Under the pieces are notes generated by a model that was given only the letters and a program-made list of their open reading frames with translations, was not told the origin of the DNA and made no database searches. From assembly GCA_023418475.1 (NCBI GenBank), contig JAEZZO010000083.1, forward strand, positions 1 to 22,962: a stretch of DNA of 22,962 nt, written 5' to 3'. Origin of the DNA: Bacillota bacterium (GTDB taxonomy: Bacteria > Bacillota > Clostridia > Lachnospirales > Lachnospiraceae). Below are positions 1-7,491 of the stretch, piece by piece. Position 1 is the first letter of the stretch, and each line of letters opens with the position of its first letter. The position numbers and the translations under genes are program-made.

Positions 1-201
1 CGATGCTACAGAATTCACTTAATGTTACGGACTGTTAATTTGCACCTATTTCACATAGGCATACCTCGCTTCAGCACAATCAGTCACCTAAAAGCACTGG
101 AGGCTTGCTACATGGCTCACTGGCGATTACCTCGACCGGACTTTCACCGGTAAGCTGATGACAGCTTTCAGAACACACGACTTACACACCTTAGAGCGCA
201 C
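1..201 (-). mobile_element. 5' end of a group II intron (truncated by window edge)
   Basis: Read on the minus strand, this stretch begins with GTGCGC at 201-196, matching the GUGYG 5' end of group II introns. It continues with domain-I-like structure: a hairpin AAGCTG-TCAT-CAGCTT, then ACCGG-TGAAAGT-CCGGT containing the GUGAAAGUCC-type motif common in bacterial group II introns, and CCTAT-GTGAA-ATAGG further on. It has no convincing protein. An open frame on the plus strand (1-153) looks like the spurious peptides often annotated across such RNAs. The catalytic domains V/VI and any reverse transcriptase would lie to the left of the window, so activity cannot be judged. The intron would sit in the same direction as the upstream response regulator, 18 nt past the parS palindrome. 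I recognise the RNA by motif and layout only; another structured RNA is possible. Confidence 0.6.
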
Positions 202-219
202 CCATGGCACGCAAGCCTG

Positions 220-254
220 AAAAAGGAATGTTTCACGTGAAACATTCCTTTTTT
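220..254. terminator. Bidirectional terminator-like hairpin containing parS
   Basis: Positions 220-253 form a perfect 34-bp palindrome: AAAAA, the arm GGAATGTTTCAC, its complement, then TTTTT (TTTTTT on the plus strand to 254). As RNA in either direction it gives a roughly 10-bp stem with a four-base loop, followed by 5-6 U residues, which is the layout of an intrinsic terminator. On the minus strand it lies about 100 nt after the response regulator stop codon and could end that operon. The core is parS, so the DNA palindrome may exist mainly for ParB and the terminator role is inferred. Confidence 0.6.
229..244. other. parS: parS centromere-like ParB binding site
   Basis: The 16-bp sequence TGTTTCACGTGAAACA is an exact match to the bacterial parS consensus, the palindrome loaded by ParB/Spo0J for origin segregation and SMC recruitment. 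It lies about 11 kb from dnaA on the left replichore, within the origin-proximal zone where such sites normally cluster. No parA or parB gene is present in the window. I saw no second perfect copy here. Confidence 0.93.
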
Positions 255-355
255 CTAAACAATTTACTTTTCTTCTTTTTAATATATAGTAAATAAATAC
301 CTCTATCTTATTCTTACTAATTGATTCCTTGAAAATTTAATAATATAACTTTACA

Positions 356-1009
356 TTAATATAATTCAACTAGATTATTCTTAATTGCATATACTGCAGC
401 CTGTGTACGATCAGATACATTTATTTTTTTAAAAATATTTGATACATGATTCTTTACTGTTTTTTCGCTAATTGCTAACATGTATGCAATTTCTTTGTTA
501 AAGAGTCCCTCTGCGATTAATTTAAGAACTTCGATCTCACGTTTTGTTAATGTCTCATCAACACCAAATTCCGAATTATTTTTTTCATCCATCTTAATTT
601 TTAGTAACGGAGCCATTTCCGGTTGTATAAATTTTTCACCTCTATAAACACAAAAAATAGCTTTCTTCAATACTGAAGAATCTGAATCCTTTAATACATA
701 TCCATCAACGCCAATTTCAACCGCTCTAATTAAATACTCAACTTCATTATGGATAGTTAATATTAATACTTTTATTTTAATATTTTTCTCACGTATGTAT
801 TGTAAGACTTGCAAACCATTCATGTTTGGCATATTAATATCAAGAAGAAGAACATCTATTTCCTTCTCATCCAATAGTTCAATACATTGTTTTCCATTAT
901 TAGCTTCTTTTGTTACAATAATATCTCCATCCAATTCTAATAACTGTTTTATTCCCTCTCTTACCATAGAATGATCGTCTGCAATCATAATATTTATAGA
1001 CCTGTTCAT
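356..1009 (-). CDS. NarL/LuxR-family response regulator, DegU-like
   Basis: A 217-residue two-domain response regulator. The receiver domain (about 5-122) shows the acidic pair D11-D12, phospho-acceptor D57 in LLLDINMPN, switch residue T85 and conserved K107. A LuxR-type helix-turn-helix fills about 153-215, with the family signature around LTKREIEVLKLIAEG and the recognition helix near SEKTVKNHV. It is a cytoplasmic DNA-binding protein, presumably phosphorylated by the kinase encoded 17 nt upstream. The ATG start has GGGAG about 7 nt upstream. The nearest well-known relatives by flavour are DegU/LiaR types. The regulon is unknown; no target gene is evident in the window. Confidence 0.9.
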   Translation of the reverse strand: MNRSINIMIADDHSMVREGIKQLLELDGDIIVTKEANNGKQCIELLDEKEIDVLLLDINMPNMNGLQVLQYIREKNIKIKVLILTIHNEVEYLIRAVEIGVDGYVLKDSDSSVLKKAIFCVYRGEKFIQPEMAPLLKIKMDEKNNSEFGVDETLTKREIEVLKLIAEGLFNKEIAYMLAISEKTVKNHVSNIFKKINVSDRTQAAVYAIKNNLVELY

Positions 1010-1026
1010 TTTGGGCTCCCTTCGAA

Positions 1027-2094
1027 TTATGCCAGTGGTACAGAAATAGTAACAATTGTTCCTGTCCCACTTTCTGATGTAATATCTAGTGCACCTGATA
1101 ATAATGATATTCTTTCTTTTATATTAGATAAACCAAAACTTGATTGTTGATCTGAACCTCTTGATGAAATCTCTTCTTTATTAAAACCTATCCCATTATC
1201 TTTTATTGAAACACATACTTTATCCATCTGATAATTTATGTCAATAAGAATTAAATTTGCCTGTGCATGTTTGATTGTATTATTGCATGCTTCCTGAATA
1301 ACACGAAACAATGTAAGTTTAATGACAGGTAATATATTTTTTGTTTCCTCATTTGAAAACACTTTAACCTGTATGCTAGTCATATTCATAATTCTATTGG
1401 CAAATCTTTGTACAGTTACAGTTAACCCAAGGTCATCCAAGGTCATTGGCTTTAAGTTATATATAATTCCTCTCATATCATTTATCACAACTTTTAAGGT
1501 ATTTGACATCGCACTTAATTCTAATTTAGATCTAATTGCATCTATATCTATTAACTTTATACATAACTCAGATTTATGTACGAGACTTGTTAAATTTTGA
1601 ACTGTAGAATCATGTAAATCTCTTGCAATTCTTTGTCTTTCCGATTCCTGTGCTTCTAATATTTCTAAACCGTTTTGCTTTATCTTTCTTTCATTATCAG
1701 TAGTTCTAGCTTCACTTGTTTGATAATATTTATTATATTGAGTAATACATTCCAAGGCTTTTGATATATCTTGAATCCTATTTTTTATTACATTTTCTTG
1801 TTGATTCAAATTATTTATCTCATTTAAAATAACTTCCATATCAGATTTTATTATTGATGTATCACACTCTTTACTATAGAAGGGAGAAAATAAATCAATA
1901 TTTTTTTCTTTTGTCTTCTCAATATCATTTAACTCAACTTCTTTTTCGTGAAGACTGTTAAATTTCTCTTTAACTAAAGTCTTTATTTCTTCTAATTTAA
2001 TTTGATATTCAATAATTAAATTGTCTAAAAATTTTATAGATAATTGATTGTTTTCCAATATATCGTTTATATTATTTAAATTATTGTCACTCAT
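1027..2094 (-). CDS. Cytoplasmic DegS-like sensor histidine kinase (HisKA_3)
   Basis: A 355-residue kinase without a signal peptide or membrane span, hence cytoplasmic like DegS. Residues 1-140 are Glu/Lys/Asn-rich and probably coiled-coil. The HisKA_3 dimerisation helix carries the phospho-acceptor H161 in RIARDLHDSTVQN. The GHKL ATPase follows, with N-box residues near QEACNN (268-272), the DNGIG loop (299-303) and a glycine-rich lid before GLSNIKERISLLSG. The start is placed at ATG 2094, which has GGAAGGGAAGG just upstream; a longer frame from TTG 2124 has no comparable site. It precedes the response regulator by 17 nt and is certainly its operon partner. The signal sensed cannot be read from the sequence. 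Confidence 0.88.
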   Translation of the reverse strand: MSDNNLNNINDILENNQLSIKFLDNLIIEYQIKLEEIKTLVKEKFNSLHEKEVELNDIEKTKEKNIDLFSPFYSKECDTSIIKSDMEVILNEINNLNQQENVIKNRIQDISKALECITQYNKYYQTSEARTTDNERKIKQNGLEILEAQESERQRIARDLHDSTVQNLTSLVHKSELCIKLIDIDAIRSKLELSAMSNTLKVVINDMRGIIYNLKPMTLDDLGLTVTVQRFANRIMNMTSIQVKVFSNEETKNILPVIKLTLFRVIQEACNNTIKHAQANLILIDINYQMDKVCVSIKDNGIGFNKEEISSRGSDQQSSFGLSNIKERISLLSGALDITSESGTGTIVTISVPLA

Positions 2095-2235
2095 AATAAC
2101 CTTCCCTTCCATATAAGATAACAAATCTTTAAATATAACAAAATATAGTATAATAATTCACTTATAATTTATAATATAACATATTTTGATAATTTAAAAG
2201 CTTTTTCTTCACTAATCATTAATAATAGTAAATAT

Positions 2236-2712
2236 TTACTCTATATTTCTACATTTTGTTTTTAAACAATTACTATCTAAGGACATTTTGCAATCAAAAT
2301 GTTTCTTATCTTCTCTTTTTTCCAGAGTAAAACCTATTTTTTCATAAAATTTAATTAATTCCGAAACTGTATATACATTAATATTATAAATTCCTGCTGT
2401 GAAAGCTTTATTTACTAACATGCGAACTGCAAAATCTCCATATTGCTTTCGTCTAAAATCTTTTAGTACAGCTATATTATCTATAATACAAATTTCTCCA
2501 TCATAACATATTCTTCCTGTTGCAACAGGATTCTTTATGTTTCTATTTTCTTTATATCCTTCTTCATATACTAAGACAAAAATAGCATTTTTATCATTTT
2601 TATCAAAAATTATATTTTCAGGAATATTTAGTTCATCTACAAAAACCTTTTTTCTTATTTCATTAACCTGTTCTAAATTGTCATAATAAGATAATAACTT
2701 TCCCTGTATCAA
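2236..2712 (-). CDS. GNAT-family N-acetyltransferase
   Basis: A 158-residue single-domain acetyltransferase. The acetyl-CoA binding motif A is visible as IAVLKDFRRKQYGD (about 80-93), and the C-terminal FYEKIGF at 122-128 is a standard GNAT motif B signature. The N-terminal part (IRKKVFVDELNIP) resembles the YjcF/ElaA branch of the superfamily. The acceptor substrate cannot be inferred. The frame opens with TTG at 2712, with AGGGGAAG about 8 nt upstream; the next in-frame ATG is far inside the domain, so an unusual TTG start is the best choice. It stands alone, 141 nt before the kinase gene on the same strand, and could be co-transcribed with it. Confidence 0.8.
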   Translation of the reverse strand: MIQGKLLSYYDNLEQVNEIRKKVFVDELNIPENIIFDKNDKNAIFVLVYEEGYKENRNIKNPVATGRICYDGEICIIDNIAVLKDFRRKQYGDFAVRMLVNKAFTAGIYNINVYTVSELIKFYEKIGFTLEKREDKKHFDCKMSLDSNCLKTKCRNIE

Positions 2713-2970
2713 AGTAATCTTCCCCTTTCAATATAAATCAAATATAATTACTATTTAACAATATAGCTATCTGAATTATGTATACACAAAATTTCTTTGT
2801 ATCCAGTACTTTTAATATCTCATCTTCAATTCTGGATATATATTCTGTATACAAATTGATAATAATTTTCCATTACCTGATCTTATTAGTAACGAAAGCA
2901 AAAAATTAATTTTCGTATAGATAATGGAGAACTTTGTATTGATATCGTAAAGACCGTGGTTTCGAAATTA

Positions 2971-3093
2971 CTAATATTCAGTAATCTTTCGTGGTTTAAA
3001 TTCTAGATTACAATTTACACACTTATATTGCTCTGTATAACCTTTATGATACTTATAATCATTGATTACGTTATTACCAAGAACTATAATAAC
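2971..3093 (-). pseudogene. Possible zinc-ribbon remnant in a 400-nt gap
   Basis: The 2713-3119 gap has no real gene. One minus-strand frame of 40 codons ends with YKCVNCNLEFKPRK, a CxxC knuckle flanked by basic and aromatic residues. This is the look of N-terminal zinc ribbons of several transposase families (typically RYKCKxCGxxF). There is no start codon with a ribosome binding site and no second CxxC, so it would be a decayed fragment. The remaining gap is AT-rich with no other feature I can support. Confidence 0.22.
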
Positions 3094-3119
3094 TTATCTC
3101 AAATTTAAACATTTTATAT

Positions 3120-3848
3120 CTATAAAGGTTCTTTTACTGGTTTACCAGCACTTCTCGGATAAATTTTAGGTGTATTATTACTCTTTTGTATTAAAACTAA
3201 TTTTCGTTCAATATCCGTTCCCGGCAGGATTAACTCCTCCGTTTTAACGATTGAACCACCTAATTTCTTAATAGCTTCCTTTGATTGCTTGATTTCTTCT
3301 TCTATATTTCCTGACTTATATGCTATAAAATATCCATTCTTTTTTACAAACGGTATACAATACTCAGATAAAATGGATAATTTTGCAACTGCTCTTGAAA
3401 CACATAAATCGTACTTTTCTCTGTATTGAAAACTCGATCCAAAATCCTCAGCTCTTCCATGTAACGCCTCAATATTACGGAGATTTAACTTTTCGATAAC
3501 ATCTTTCAGAAAAATAATTCGTTTATTTAATGAATCTAATAATAGTATTTCAATATCCGGATAAACAATTTTAAGTGGTATACCAGGAAAACCAGCACCG
3601 GTACCTAAGTCCAATACTCTTTCATTCGTAAGCTTATGCACTTTTATTAAAGCTAAGCTATCAATGAAATGCTTATTAATTACTTCCTTAAATTCTGTAA
3701 TAGCAGTTAAATTCATTACTGTATTTCGTTCTATTAAAAATTCATAATAATCCATAAACATTTGTTTTTGATGTTCGGATAATTTAATGTCCCATTCCGA
3801 TAGTTTCTCTTGAAATAAATCAAAATCTTTATAATCCTTATAAAGCAT
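3120..3848 (-). CDS. rsmG: 16S rRNA (guanine-N7) methyltransferase RsmG
   Basis: A 242-residue Rossmann-fold methyltransferase (formerly GidB) that uses S-adenosylmethionine to methylate a guanine in the 530 loop of 16S rRNA (G527 in E. coli numbering). SAM motif I is LDLGTGAGFPG at about 79-89. The downstream DSLNKRIIFL and the C-terminal NTPKIYPRSAGKP match Gram-positive RsmG, and the length is normal. The ATG at 3848 is preferred because GTGAGG lies 6-7 nt upstream; a GTG four codons earlier would place that site inside the gene. It follows mnmG by 38 nt in the usual mnmE-mnmG-rsmG order. Confidence 0.96.
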   Translation of the reverse strand: MLYKDYKDFDLFQEKLSEWDIKLSEHQKQMFMDYYEFLIERNTVMNLTAITEFKEVINKHFIDSLALIKVHKLTNERVLDLGTGAGFPGIPLKIVYPDIEILLLDSLNKRIIFLKDVIEKLNLRNIEALHGRAEDFGSSFQYREKYDLCVSRAVAKLSILSEYCIPFVKKNGYFIAYKSGNIEEEIKQSKEAIKKLGGSIVKTEELILPGTDIERKLVLIQKSNNTPKIYPRSAGKPVKEPL

Positions 3849-3886
3849 ATGTTTCCTCACTTACTTAATATAGTATGTCAAGCTTT

Positions 3887-5779
3887 TTATTTTTCTCTAT
3901 TTTTTGCATAAAATTGTGTTAAATAAACAAGTAGAACAGATATATCAGCCGGTGAAACACCAGAAATTCTTGATGCCTGTCCAATAGAAACAGGTCTTAG
4001 TTTTTCGAGCTTTTGTCTGGCCTCATTTCGAAGGCTTGGAACATCTTTATAATTAAGATTCTCTGGAATAGACTTCTTCTCTAGTTTCTTAAATTGTTCG
4101 ATTTGATGTAGCTGCCTGCTGATATATCCATCATATTTAATATTAATGTCTACCTGTTCAATTACATCATCCGGTAAATCAACTCTTTTGCTATCTAACA
4201 CCTTCAGCACTGCGTAATTTAGTTCTGGTCTTTTAATTAAGTCAGATAAGGAAGCAGCCGTATTTAATATTGCACTATTATGTTGTTTTAAAAACTCTTG
4301 CACTTCCTTATTAGCTCCTATGCTTATACTATTTAATCTTTCAATCTCACCCTTAATGCTGTCTTGCTTCCTTAATAATTTATGATAACGTTCTTCACTG
4401 ATTAGACCTATTTCATATCCCTTCTTAGTTAATCTGATATCAGCATTATCTTGTCTAAGTATTAACCTGTACTCTGCTCTTGAAGTCATCATTCTATATG
4501 GTTCATGCGTTTCCTTTGTTACAAGATCATCTATTAAAACTCCAATATATGCTTCTGAACGATCTAATATTAATGGTTCCCTATCAAGTAGTTTCATAGC
4601 TGCATTTATTCCAGCAATTAACCCTTGAGAAGCTGCTTCCTCATAACCCGAACTTCCATTAAATTGTCCCCCTGCAAATAAACCTTCAATTTGTTTAAAC
4701 TCAAGAGAAGGTTTTAATTGCATTGGATTAATACAGTCGTATTCAATTGCATAAGCATTTCTTACAATTTTAGCATTTTCAAGTCCCGGTACGGACCGAT
4801 ACATTTTGTACTGTACATCCTCCGGCATAGAGCTTGACATTCCAGCAATATACATTTCATTTGTATAATTTCCTTCCGGTTCAATAAATACCTGGTGCCT
4901 CTCTTTATCCGCAAATTTTACCACCTTATCTTCAATGGATGGACAATATCTTGGACCTGTACCTTTTATATTTCCGGAATATAAAGGCGAACGATCAATG
5001 TTTGCACGAATGATATCATGTGTCTCTTCATTTGTATAAGTCAGCCAACAGGATACTTGTTCTTTATCTAAACTGTTCGGATCCGTTGTAAAGGAAAAGG
5101 GTACAACCTTCTCGTCTCCATATTGTTCCTCCATTTTAGTAAAATCAATTGATCTTCTATCAATTCTGGCCGGTGTACCAGTCTTAAACCGATACATTTC
5201 AATTCCAAGGGCTTTTAAAGAATCTGTAAGATATGTTGCTGCTTGCAAACCATTTGGTCCTGTCTTATTAACAACATCACCAAATATACATCTTGCATTA
5301 AGATAAGTGCCAGTACATAATATAACTGCCTTGCACGGATAAATAGCTCCAGAGAAAGTTTTTACTCCGCTAATTCTATTATTTTCGGTAATAATCTCGG
5401 TTACTTCAGCTTGTTTTAACGTTAGGTTTGCTGTATTTTCAAGCATCTTCCGCATAGTTCTGGAATATTCTTGTTTATCAGCCTGCGCCCTAAGAGAATG
5501 TACAGCGGGTCCTTTTGATACATTCAGCATCTTGGATTGAATATAAGTCTTATCAATATTCTTACCCATCTCCCCTCCGAGGGCATCTATCTCTCTTACC
5601 AAATGTCCTTTCGAAGTGCCACCTATATTGGGATTGCATGGCATCATTGCTATGCTATCCATACTTACAGTAAATATCAATGTATTTAAAGAAAGTCTAG
5701 CTGACGCCAATGCGGCTTCACAGCCGGCATGACCTGCTCCTACAACTACAACATCATAACTTTCATATATAAATGACAT
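3887..5779 (-). CDS. mnmG: tRNA uridine-34 modification FAD enzyme MnmG (GidA)
   Basis: A full-length 630-residue flavoprotein. With MnmE it installs the carboxymethylaminomethyl group at position 5 of wobble uridine in tRNAs. The N-terminal FAD site is GAGHAG at residues 14-19. The family signature PCNPNIGGTSKGH follows, and the helical C-terminal tRNA/MnmE-interaction region ends in GVSPADISVLLVYL. The start is an ATG whose GGAGGAG lies about 12 nt upstream, slightly long. It sits 61 nt after mnmE and is probably in one transcript with it and rsmG. Confidence 0.97.
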   Translation of the reverse strand: MSFIYESYDVVVVGAGHAGCEAALASARLSLNTLIFTVSMDSIAMMPCNPNIGGTSKGHLVREIDALGGEMGKNIDKTYIQSKMLNVSKGPAVHSLRAQADKQEYSRTMRKMLENTANLTLKQAEVTEIITENNRISGVKTFSGAIYPCKAVILCTGTYLNARCIFGDVVNKTGPNGLQAATYLTDSLKALGIEMYRFKTGTPARIDRRSIDFTKMEEQYGDEKVVPFSFTTDPNSLDKEQVSCWLTYTNEETHDIIRANIDRSPLYSGNIKGTGPRYCPSIEDKVVKFADKERHQVFIEPEGNYTNEMYIAGMSSSMPEDVQYKMYRSVPGLENAKIVRNAYAIEYDCINPMQLKPSLEFKQIEGLFAGGQFNGSSGYEEAASQGLIAGINAAMKLLDREPLILDRSEAYIGVLIDDLVTKETHEPYRMMTSRAEYRLILRQDNADIRLTKKGYEIGLISEERYHKLLRKQDSIKGEIERLNSISIGANKEVQEFLKQHNSAILNTAASLSDLIKRPELNYAVLKVLDSKRVDLPDDVIEQVDINIKYDGYISRQLHQIEQFKKLEKKSIPENLNYKDVPSLRNEARQKLEKLRPVSIGQASRISGVSPADISVLLVYLTQFYAKNREK

Positions 5780-5840
5780 AATTGTCTCTCACTCCTCCGC
5801 CTTTGCGATAAAAATTCTGATGAAAGTAAATCTATTTAAT

Positions 5841-7217
5841 TTATTTTCCCATACAAAACTCTTTAAAGATCATATTTACTAAATCTTCTTCAACATTCTC
5901 TCCGATTATTCTTCCTAACTCTTCATAGGCATTCATCAGATCAATTGAATAAAAGTCTTCCGGCATATGATTTTCTATGCTTTGCTTTACAAGCATCAAA
6001 CTATGGAGTGCCTCACGAAAAGCCTCCTTATGTCTGTCATTTGTTATATATATATCATCATCTAAAGAAATTTCACCACTTAAAAACATATTCTTAATGA
6101 TTTGCGATAAACTATTAAGTCCTGAACTTTCTTTAATCGAAATACTTACTATATTATGCTTTGTTGTTTCTTTAATATCTTCAATAGCCACTTTAGATTG
6201 TAAATCCGATTTATTAAGCAGTATAATTGCCTTCTTTTCTTCAATTATTTTTAAAATAACATCATCATTTTCATCAAGACTTTCAGAAGAATCTACTACA
6301 TATAATATTAAATCAGCATTCTCCGCCACTTTTAATGCTTTTTTTACACCTATTTTTTCTATAATATCTTCAGTATTTCTTATTCCGGCTGTATCTACAA
6401 TATTTAATATGATACCGTCTAGATTAATAGTTTCTTCAAGAGTATCTCTTGTTGTTCCTGCAATATTTGTTACAATAGCACGGTCTTCACCCACAAGAAA
6501 GTTTAAAAGACTCGACTTTCCTGCATTAGGTTTACCCATAATAACCGTTTTGATTCCTTCCTTTATTATCTTTCCATTTTGTGACTTTCTTATCAAATCT
6601 TCAATAATCTGGCTCTCGTTAAATATATTACAACTTAGAATCTCTGCAAACCCATCCAAACTGATATGCTCCGGATCATCTAATGCAGCTTCAATGTATG
6701 CAATATCTCTAAGAATATTTTCTCTTAAATTTTTAATGATATTTAATTCTCTTCCCTGCAGCTGATTTAAAGAATTTTTTAAAGCAAGCTCATTTTTAGC
6801 ATGTATCACATCACATATAGCTTCTGCTTGCGATAAATCTATTCTTCCATTTAAAAAGGCACGCTTTGTAAACTCACCAGGCTCTGCTATTCTTGCTCCA
6901 TACTTTATTACAGTCTCTAATATTCTTTTGGTTACTACTACACCACCATGACAGTTTATTTCAACTACATCTTCTCTTGTATAAGTTGCAGGTGCTTTCA
7001 TTATTACAACCATTACTTCATCAATTAACTGATCTTCATCTTTGATATATCCATAATGAATGGTATGGGTATTTTCTTTCGATAAAATTTTTTTACCGGA
7101 TTTTGATTGATAAATTTTATCAATTATATGAAATGATTCATCTCCGCTTAATCTAACAATACCTATTCCTGAATTGCTTAATCCTGTTGCAATTGCTGCA
7201 ATTGTTTCCTTTTTCAC
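5841..7217 (-). CDS. mnmE: tRNA modification GTPase MnmE (TrmE)
   Basis: A 458-residue G protein and partner of MnmG in wobble-uridine modification. The N-terminal tetrahydrofolate-binding domain (about 1-120) contains AEPGEFTKRAFLNGRIDL. The inserted G domain shows G1 GKPNAGKSS (228-236), G2 TTRDT (255-259), G3 DTAG (275-278) and G4 NKSD (335-338). The C-terminus ends in FCMGK, retaining the conserved cysteine of the family. The start is GTG at 7217 with GAGGT about 6 nt upstream. A 274-nt gap separates it from jag, so it probably has its own promoter there; I could not pick a convincing one. Confidence 0.97.
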   Translation of the reverse strand: MKKETIAAIATGLSNSGIGIVRLSGDESFHIIDKIYQSKSGKKILSKENTHTIHYGYIKDEDQLIDEVMVVIMKAPATYTREDVVEINCHGGVVVTKRILETVIKYGARIAEPGEFTKRAFLNGRIDLSQAEAICDVIHAKNELALKNSLNQLQGRELNIIKNLRENILRDIAYIEAALDDPEHISLDGFAEILSCNIFNESQIIEDLIRKSQNGKIIKEGIKTVIMGKPNAGKSSLLNFLVGEDRAIVTNIAGTTRDTLEETINLDGIILNIVDTAGIRNTEDIIEKIGVKKALKVAENADLILYVVDSSESLDENDDVILKIIEEKKAIILLNKSDLQSKVAIEDIKETTKHNIVSISIKESSGLNSLSQIIKNMFLSGEISLDDDIYITNDRHKEAFREALHSLMLVKQSIENHMPEDFYSIDLMNAYEELGRIIGENVEEDLVNMIFKEFCMGK

Positions 7218-7433
7218 ACCATACCTCTATTTCTACTTATAAATAGTATTTTAATTTAAAAGTTTGATTGAAGTTGTCCTAATCTTAAATTCTATATATA
7301 CCCTCATATCCCTTCATGGATAGAATGTAAATGCTTTCGACACTAGAAGCTTTATCGTTAATTACAAAGCGCAAGAATTCTACATTACATAGTGACAATA
7401 TTATTATAAAAATTATTACTGTTATTCACGAAT

Positions 7434-7475
7434 AAAGGTGCCTTAAAGTATGCTCCTACTTTTAAGACACCCTTT
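7434..7475 (-). terminator. Terminator-like hairpin after jag
   Basis: On the minus strand, 16 nt past the jag stop codon, GGGTGTCTTAAAAGTA can pair with TACTTTAAGGCACC across a GGAGCA loop. One base bulges and one pair is G-U. Only a short T-rich tail (CTTTATTC) follows, so it is a moderate rather than strong intrinsic terminator. Its position suits the end of the rpmH-to-jag transcript, upstream of an independent mnmE unit. Confidence 0.6.
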
Positions 7476-7491
7476 TCAACATACAATTTCA

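Noticed and set aside
1..153. Plus-strand frame with ACYMAHWRLPRPDFHR-like peptide
   Set aside because: No start or ribosome binding site, and the complementary strand fits group II intron structure better; such peptides are commonly mis-annotated over structured RNAs.
1322..1600. 92-codon plus-strand frame opposite the histidine kinase
   Set aside because: Antisense to the well-supported kinase domain, with no ribosome binding site or recognisable motif.
5977..6765. 262-codon plus-strand frame opposite mnmE
   Set aside because: Antisense shadow of a certain gene; Ser/Ile-rich composition with no domain, as expected from the complement of AT-rich coding DNA.
7229..7420. Possible regulatory RNA or promoter ahead of mnmE
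   Set aside because: Only short weak palindromes and a poorly spaced TTTACA/TATATA pair (about 25 nt apart); not enough to call a promoter or riboswitch.
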